Below are positions 6,456 to 8,890 of a stretch of DNA of 8,890 bases, in pieces (the first letter of the stretch is position 1; each line of letters opens with the position of its first letter). The stretch covers positions 1 to 8,890 of the forward strand of contig WGBS01000055.1 in NCBI GenBank assembly GCA_015494165.1. The letters run 5' to 3'. Source of the DNA: Gammaproteobacteria bacterium. Its GTDB lineage: Bacteria > Pseudomonadota > Gammaproteobacteria > S144-34. The translations under genes were made by a program, and so were the position numbers. The notes beneath the pieces are model-generated. The model saw only the letters and a list, made by a program, of their open reading frames with translations, was not told the origin of the DNA and ran no database searches.

Positions 6456-6460
6456 TTCTC

Positions 6461-6474
6461 TAAAGCGGCCCCGG
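6461..6474 (+). repeat. Outer terminal inverted repeat, transposase-distal end
   Basis: TAAAGCGGCCCCGG here is the exact reverse complement of 7969-7982. The outermost TA is the proposed core dinucleotide shared with the target. The match stops exactly at the TA, as expected if the border lies there. Confidence 0.8.
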
Positions 6475-6475
6475 C

Positions 6476-6488
6476 GGTCAACCTCCTG
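6476..6488 (+). repeat. Inner (subterminal) inverted repeat, transposase-distal copy
   Basis: GGTCAACCTCCTG is the exact reverse complement of 7917-7929. It lies 13 bp inside this end of the element but its partner lies 51 bp inside the other end. Confidence 0.8.
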
Positions 6489-6573
6489 TCAGAAATTTCG
6501 CTCTTTTCCTGCCTCGTCCTCGTTCGGCTCCGACCTCCCGGCAGCGCACCGTGCCGATCCTGCGCAACAAGGG

Positions 6574-6732
6574 CGGGAGGGGTGCAGCGTCTCAGGCTTC
6601 TCTACGTGGTCGCCTCGGCGCCACACATGATGGGATCGGAGACGGTGGCCTGCTCATACTCCCACGCGGGGTCCTCTCTCGGCCCCAAGCGGCTTGCGGG
6701 GTCCACCACCTCCAAGCTCTGCACCCCTCCCG
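6574..6732 (-). ncRNA. Putative bridge RNA (seekRNA) of the IS110-family element
   Basis: The minus-strand transcript is closed by a perfect 14-bp stem: CTGCACCCCTCCCG (6719-6732) with CGGGAGGGGTGCAG (6574-6587). Its 3' half is a hairpin: outer stem CGUCUC/GAGACG (6644-6639 with 6593-6588), an internal loop, and an apical stem GUGG-CGC with GCG-A-CCAC. The 5' side of the loop holds AUCCCAUC (6636-6629), complementary to the chromosome at 7982-7989. The 3' side holds UAGAGAAG (6604-6597), identical to the minus strand of the chromosome at 6455-6462. The two guides therefore pair with opposite strands on the two sides of the insertion and both include core bases. The 5' half (6718-6645) has another hairpin and may be the donor-binding part. 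True 5' and 3' ends are unknown and may lie outside this core. Confidence 0.8.
6588..6644 (-). ncRNA. Target-binding loop of the putative bridge RNA
   Basis: This 57-nt hairpin has two guides facing each other in an internal loop. It predicts a 15-bp target read on the minus strand as GATGGGA-TA-GAGAAG: seven bases on the left, the TA core, and six on the right. The left guide pairs with GATGGGA plus the T of the core, and the right guide with TA plus GAGAAG. Joining the two chromosomal flanks while keeping one TA recreates exactly this sequence. Confidence 0.8.
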
Positions 6733-6814
6733 AAAACCGCTGCGCACTCAGCCGCCGTGCACTGCCTCAGAACACTTCACCGGACCTGCCCCAGCCTCCA
6801 CTCCACATCACCGC

Positions 6815-7864
6815 CTACGCCACCGCCGCCATCTCCTCACCACCCCGCGGCCACGGCCGAAACACCTCCTCACGCACCCACAGCCGCCACAGCAGCACCG
6901 CCAGCTTCCTCGCCACCGCCACCCTCGCCTTCGCCTTGCCCTTGCGCTCAGCCAGCGCCTGCCCCCAGCGCTTCAGCGCACAGTCCCGCCCCCTCGCCAG
7001 CAACACCGTCGCCGCCTCCACCAGCAACCACCGCATCAGCCCATCGCCCTCCTTGCTGATCCGTCCCCGATACCGCGTCTGCCCCGACTGATACACCCGC
7101 GGCGTCAGCCCCAGATAGTCCGCCACCTCCTCACCCCGCCGAAACCGATGCGGATCATCCACCGTGGCCCGAAACGCCGCACTGACCAGCACCCCCACCC
7201 CAGGCACCGTCCGCAGCCGCCGACACACCTCATCCTCACCCGTCCTCAACGCCACCTCCCGCTCCACCGCCTCCGCCCGCACCACCGCCTCCGTCCACAC
7301 CGCCAGCAAACCCTCCATCACCTCCGCCAGCTCCGGCACCTCCCGCTCCACCACCTCGCGCACCCGCTCGGCAAACCGCCCGCGCGAAACCTTCCCCAGC
7401 CGAATCCCGTGCGCCTTGAGCAGCCCACGAATCGTCGAGCCCACACCGCGGTAGGCCCGAACCAGCGCCTCGCGACCCCGCAGCACGCTCCGCCCCACCC
7501 GCGACTCGGCCGACTTGCGGTGCACCCGCCGGTACCAACCCCCACGCACCAGCTGCGCCAGCGTGTACGCATCGCGCGCATCCGTCTTCTTCTTCGTCCT
7601 CACCACTCCCCGCGCCGCCCGCGCATCGATCACCTCCACCTCGTGGCCCGAACCCTCCACTACCCCCGCCGCCCACTCGGCCAGCGGGCTCGCCTCCACC
7701 ACCACACGCATCCGGCCCCATCGCCTCCCCGCATCCTCCAGCAACCTCCGCAACGCCCCCTCCTCCGTCTTCACCGTCCGCTCCAGACACCGCTCACCCG
7801 CCGCATCCACAATGCACACCGCGCTCCTCTTGTCCGCCAGGTCAATTCCACAGTACGCTTTCAT
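6815..7864 (-). CDS. IS110-family transposase/recombinase
   Basis: This intact 349-residue protein has an N-terminal RuvC-like DEDD domain (about 1-155): D8 in GIDLA, E57 in VVVEAS, and D95 and D98 in KKTDARDAY. A middle helical region follows. The C-terminal Transposase_20 domain (about 215-290) has the helix-hairpin-helix-like LRTVPGVGVLVSAA and the YQSGQTRYRGRISKEGD motif, where S260 is the expected catalytic serine, then MRWLLVEAA. In this family the DEDD domain and the serine act together, guided by an element-encoded RNA, to insert a circular intermediate without generating a long target duplication. The ATG at 7862-7864 has a strong AGGAGGAG ribosome site (7878-7871, minus strand). It is the only gene of the element. 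Confidence 0.96.
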   Translation of the reverse strand: MKAYCGIDLADKRSAVCIVDAAGERCLERTVKTEEGALRRLLEDAGRRWGRMRVVVEASPLAEWAAGVVEGSGHEVEVIDARAARGVVRTKKKTDARDAYTLAQLVRGGWYRRVHRKSAESRVGRSVLRGREALVRAYRGVGSTIRGLLKAHGIRLGKVSRGRFAERVREVVEREVPELAEVMEGLLAVWTEAVVRAEAVEREVALRTGEDEVCRRLRTVPGVGVLVSAAFRATVDDPHRFRRGEEVADYLGLTPRVYQSGQTRYRGRISKEGDGLMRWLLVEAATVLLARGRDCALKRWGQALAERKGKAKARVAVARKLAVLLWRLWVREEVFRPWPRGGEEMAAVA

Positions 7865-7916
7865 CGGGGTCTCCTCCTGTTGCTTGAGTCGCCTACGCGA
7901 CCTCGTTTCACAGTCC

Positions 7917-7929
7917 CAGGAGGTTGACC
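7917..7929 (-). repeat. Inner (subterminal) inverted repeat, transposase-proximal copy
   Basis: This is the reverse complement of 6476-6488. It lies in the leader between the element end and the transposase ribosome site, 53 bp before the ATG. Its position makes it a possible site for binding by the recombinase or for control of its own expression; that role is an inference. Confidence 0.8.
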
Positions 7930-7968
7930 CCTTTCCACATACACCGTCCAGCCCCAGCCCCCTCAGCT

Positions 7969-7982
7969 CCGGGGCCGCTTTA
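7969..7982 (-). repeat. Outer terminal inverted repeat, transposase-proximal end
   Basis: CCGGGGCCGCTTTA is the exact reverse complement of 6461-6474. If the two ends are joined in a circle sharing one TA core, they make a perfect 26-bp palindrome centred on TA. Confidence 0.8.
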
Positions 7983-8009
7983 TCCCATCTCCCACAATCG
8001 GCAGCAATC

Positions 8010-8079
8010 CTCGCCTCTCGCCTCTCGCCTCTTGCCTCCCGTCAACTGCAGACCGCAGACCGCAAACCGCCTACCGTCC
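8010..8079. repeat. Heptanucleotide repeat tract running through the serS stop
   Basis: Ten 7-bp units are in unbroken register. They start with CTCGCCT three times, then CTTGCCT and CCCGTCA, and later include ACCGCAG, ACCGCAA and ACCGCCT. The common form is N-C-Y-G-Y followed by two variable bases. The tract covers the serS stop codon (8071-8073) and its last two codons. The same repeat family occurs at 4013-4144 and 6246-6273. Confidence 0.75.
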
Positions 8080-8890
8080 CCCGATCCGCTCGACGCCGCC
8101 CATGTACGGCCGCAGCGCCTCGGGCACCACGACGCTGCCGTCGGGCTGCTGGTAGTTCTCGAGCACGGCCACCAGGGTGCGGCCCACGGCCAGGCCCGAG
8201 CCGTTGAGGGTGTGCACGGGCTCGGGCTTTCCCGTGTCGGGGTTGCGCCAGCGCGCCTGCATGCGCCGCGCCTGGAAGGCCTCGAAGTTGCTGCACGAGG
8301 AGATCTCGCGGTAGCGGCCCTGCCCCGGCAGCCACACCTCGAGGTCGTAGGTCTTGGCCGCGGCGAAGCCGAGGTCGCCGGCGCAGAGGCTCACCACGCG
8401 GTAGGCGAGCCCCAGGCGCCGGAGCACGGCCTCGGCGTGGGCGGTGAGCGCCTCCAGCGCGCCGTAGGAGTCCTCGGGGCGGACGATCTGCACCAGCTCC
8501 ACCTTCTCGAACTGGTGCTGGCGGATCATGCCGCGCGTGTCGCGCCCGTAGGCGCCGGCCTCGGCCCGGAAGCAGGGCGTGTGGCAGACGAAGCGCAGCG
8601 GCAGCGCGTCGGCCGGAAGGATCTGCTCGCGCACGAGATTGGTGACCGGCACCTCGGCGGTGGGGATGAGCCAGAAGGGGGGGTCGGCCTCGACGCGGAA
8701 CAGGTCCTCCTCGAACTTGGGCAGCTGCCCCGTGCCGACGAGGGCCTCGCGGTGGACCAGGTAGGGGACGTAGACCTCGCGGTAGCCGTGCTCGGCGGTG
8801 TGCAGGTCGAGCATGAACTGGATGAGGGCGCGCTGCAGGCGCGCGGCCTCGCCGCGCAGCACCACGAAGCGCGCCCCCGACAGGCGCGCG
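8071..8890 (-). CDS. serS: Seryl-tRNA synthetase, C-terminal part; start beyond window
   Basis: The last 273 codons encode the class II catalytic core of seryl-tRNA synthetase, which charges tRNA-Ser and tRNA-Sec with serine. The reading frame is open to the window edge (LSGARFVVLRGEAARLQ), so the N-terminal coiled-coil tRNA-binding arm is missing only because the window ends. Visible features are the GTGQLPKFEEDLF and IPTAEVPVTNLV serine-binding blocks, motif 2 (FRAEAGAYGRDTRGMIRQHQF) and motif 3 (NGSGLAVGRTLVAVLENYQ). The protein ends LRPYMGGVERIGGR. The last residues and the stop fall in a heptad-repeat tract, which may have extended or replaced the original C-terminus. No terminator is visible before the insertion sequence. 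Confidence 0.97.
   Translation of the reverse strand, partial: ARLSGARFVVLRGEAARLQRALIQFMLDLHTAEHGYREVYVPYLVHREALVGTGQLPKFEEDLFRVEADPPFWLIPTAEVPVTNLVREQILPADALPLRFVCHTPCFRAEAGAYGRDTRGMIRQHQFEKVELVQIVRPEDSYGALEALTAHAEAVLRRLGLAYRVVSLCAGDLGFAAAKTYDLEVWLPGQGRYREISSCSNFEAFQARRMQARWRNPDTGKPEPVHTLNGSGLAVGRTLVAVLENYQQPDGSVVVPEALRPYMGGVERIGGR

Larger units (their letters stand above)
6165..6460. other. Gene-free stretch upstream of the TPR gene
   Basis: About 296 bp lie between the TPR gene start and the insertion sequence. I see no convincing gene. It holds heptad-like repeats (6246-6273), an AT-richer inverted repeat CGGAAA/TTTCCG (6318-6323 with 6329-6334), short GC hairpins (GCGCGC arms at 6398-6403 and 6407-6412), and the hairpin GGGGCT/AGCCCC at 6441-6455 next to the insertion point. 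No clear promoter for the minus-strand TPR gene is visible. Confidence 0.6.
6461..7982 (-). mobile_element. Complete IS110-family insertion sequence, IS1111-like layout
   Basis: The element is about 1,520 bp, with a single transposase gene on the minus strand, a 116-nt leader end and a 352-nt non-coding end after the stop. The ends are set by three independent signs. There is a TA dinucleotide at both borders (6461-6462 and 7981-7982). A perfect 14-bp inverted repeat spans 6461-6474 and 7969-7982, including TA. And the element's own RNA carries 8-nt stretches that match the chromosome just outside each border. A second perfect 13-bp inverted repeat (GGTCAACCTCCTG at 6476-6488, reversed at 7917-7929) is subterminal. 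Subterminal repeats and a long non-coding region downstream of the transposase are features of the IS1111 group. All parts look intact, so it may be active. Confidence 0.88.

Noticed and set aside
6441..6462. Intrinsic terminator on the plus strand
   Set aside because: The stem is only 6 bp, the tail TTCTCTA is weakly T-rich, and no plus-strand gene lies upstream to terminate.
6476..7929. Inner 13-bp inverted repeats taken as the true ends of the insertion sequence
   Set aside because: The guide-like sequences in the element's RNA match the flanks of the outer repeats, not those of the inner ones, and the outer repeats end exactly at a shared TA.
6461..7982. Outer 14-bp repeats as arms of a pre-existing chromosomal hairpin split by the insertion
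   Set aside because: This was considered because the inner repeats are unequally spaced from them. It would leave the two 8-nt guide matches at the outer borders unexplained.

Overview
The window (8,890 bp, very GC-rich) looks like a chromosomal segment of a high-GC gammaproteobacterium. The left third has the enterobacterial-type arrangement: rplU-rpmA-obgE on the minus strand, divergent from ispB on the plus strand. The deeper assignment, perhaps a purple-sulfur or Ectothiorhodospira-type Chromatiales, is only an inference from the GC content and gene styles.

Layout, left to right. 1-696: obgE (minus, 3' end outside the window). 752-818: two hairpins between obgE and rpmA. 846-1103 rpmA and 1124-1435 rplU (minus), with a good sigma70 promoter at 1478-1507. 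1591-2559: ispB (plus), followed 20 nt later by a proline tRNA (2580-2656, anticodon CGG). 2845-3300: hemerythrin-like HHE protein (plus), meeting a SRAP/YedK-type abasic-site protein (3302-3982, minus) tail to tail with one base between them. 4197-5069: thioredoxin-TPR protein of the CnoX/YbbN type with a single active-site cysteine (plus). 5127-6164: a TPR protein with an N-terminal half resembling a dead trypsin-like domain (minus). 6461-7982: a complete IS110-family element (IS1111-like layout) with an intact DEDD/serine transposase on the minus strand. 8071-8890: C-terminal two thirds of serS (minus, start outside the window).

The most interesting object is the insertion sequence. Its 352-nt non-coding right end, downstream of the transposase, encodes a strongly structured RNA closed by a perfect 14-bp stem (6574-6587 with 6719-6732). 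Inside it is a hairpin with an internal loop. One side of the loop carries 8 nt complementary to the chromosome just outside one end of the element. The other side carries 8 nt that pair with the opposite strand just outside the other end. Both matches reach into a shared TA dinucleotide at the two ends. This is what a bridge RNA (seekRNA) target-binding loop should look like, and it fixes the ends of the element and the empty site from sequence alone.

A second theme is a family of degenerate heptanucleotide repeats in at least three intergenic spots (4013-4144, 6246-6273, 8010-8079). One of these runs through the serS stop codon. The remaining genes are housekeeping (ribosome, quinone side chain, translation) plus small stress or redox functions. 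They do not form one obvious pathway.
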